Source: Ophthalmolycus amberensis (taxonomy: Eukaryota > Chordata > Actinopteri > Perciformes > Zoarcidae). From it: a DNA stretch of 64,000 bases. Below, in pieces: positions 63,401-64,000 of the stretch. How positions within the stretch are numbered: position 1 is the stretch's first letter; each line of letters starts with the position of its first letter. The translations under genes and the position numbers were made by a program. The stretch is from NCBI GenBank assembly GCA_024529925.1, contig JAFEUB010000814.1, forward strand, positions 987,501-1,051,500. Reading direction: 5' to 3'. The notes beneath the pieces are model-generated. The model worked only from the letters and a program-made list of their open reading frames with translations, was not told the origin of the DNA and ran no database searches.

Positions 63401-63801
63401 AAGGCATTGACTATACCTGCTGCAGTATTCGTCATTCAGTGTGTGTTAATGACCCCTTAAAGAATAATGGAATTCATATCGACATATAAGGAATCTGTGG
63501 TTCATCATCCTGACCGTATTGCATAAAATGCCTTTTTATTATCCAACATATCCTATATGATTTTCTCCTGATTATAAATGTTTAATTTGGCTCTTGCGAC
63601 AAATAATGACATTAGTTAATATTTGAAACAAGTCCTTTCTCTACAGGCTATATATAATCATATAGATTTTTTCCCCACTTTCATTTCCATAAAAATGGTC
63701 CCTATACATCATTTCATAGACCCTCATCTAAGGGCCTCTCAAGCTCTGTGATGAGCTCATGAAACAGCCATGACTGCAGGAAGAGAGGGAGAGAGAGCGG
63801 G

Positions 63802-63841
<40 letters not shown>

Positions 63842-64000
63842 AAGGATGATATATGGTGCAGTGTCACATACCCTCCTGTCTTGACATGTAGCCCCCAGCT
63901 GTTCTGCTATGATAGCTTCATCCTTTCATATAAGACATTATCACTCACACACACACACACACCACACACACACACACACCTGTTAAATCCAGCAGCCTGA
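63401..64000. other. Start of the intron after the MDNYSTLQ exon
   Basis: AT-rich intron-like sequence with (GT)n at 63805-63838 and a CA-rich tract at 63945-63980. No exon seen. Confidence 0.5.

Overview
The window is vertebrate genomic DNA, most likely from a teleost (ray-finned) fish. Genes are split by introns with GT-AG boundaries, spacers are AT-rich, and there are many (CA)n and (CT)n microsatellites, hAT-type short inverted-repeat elements and a LINE-like 3' tail of the kind common in fish. There are no bacterial operons, CRISPR arrays or rRNA genes, and I recognised no tRNA.

Layout. (1) 1-2972, minus strand: the first two coding exons of a glypican of the GPC3/GPC5 class; the gene runs off the left edge. 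(2) 3590-6780, minus strand: a tentative three-exon gene for an 80-residue protein with an arginine-rich, mitochondrial-presequence-like N-terminus. It starts from the same short control region (6880-7200, one perfect NRF1 palindrome and three perfect CRE palindromes) as (3). (3) 7202-11162, plus strand: an intronless EF-hand/WD40 reading frame related to WDR49/WDR64/EFCAB8, broken by four single-base shifts, all in the same direction, and ending in 4.6 copies of an 87-residue tandem repeat. (4) 11172-12820: an AT-rich satellite of about 155-bp monomers in alternating types. (5) 14486-19688, plus strand: the complete 15-exon nasp gene (histone H3-H4 chaperone), 534 codons when spliced. (6) 21143-25227, minus strand: exons of ccdc17, apparently incomplete or decaying. 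(7) 27250-27564, plus strand: a promoter and non-coding first exon. (8) 27565-62540: about 35 kb with no convincing coding exon, filled with repeats; this includes a 2.1-kb hAT-like element carrying a striking array of sixteen 26-bp palindromic units. (9) 62543-63398: a 363-bp pure (CT)n tract followed by a GC-rich promoter and a first coding exon (eight codons plus one base) of a plus-strand gene that leaves the window on the right.

The adjacency of nasp and ccdc17 matches the order I recall from human 1p34, which supports both names. On the same synteny argument the plus-strand promoters at 27.3 and 63.0 kb could be alternative first exons of one large gene (mast2 lies further along in human), but the sequence does not prove it. 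nasp splices without a single frame error over 1605 coding bases, so the frameshifts in the neighbouring WD40 gene are unlikely to be general assembly noise.
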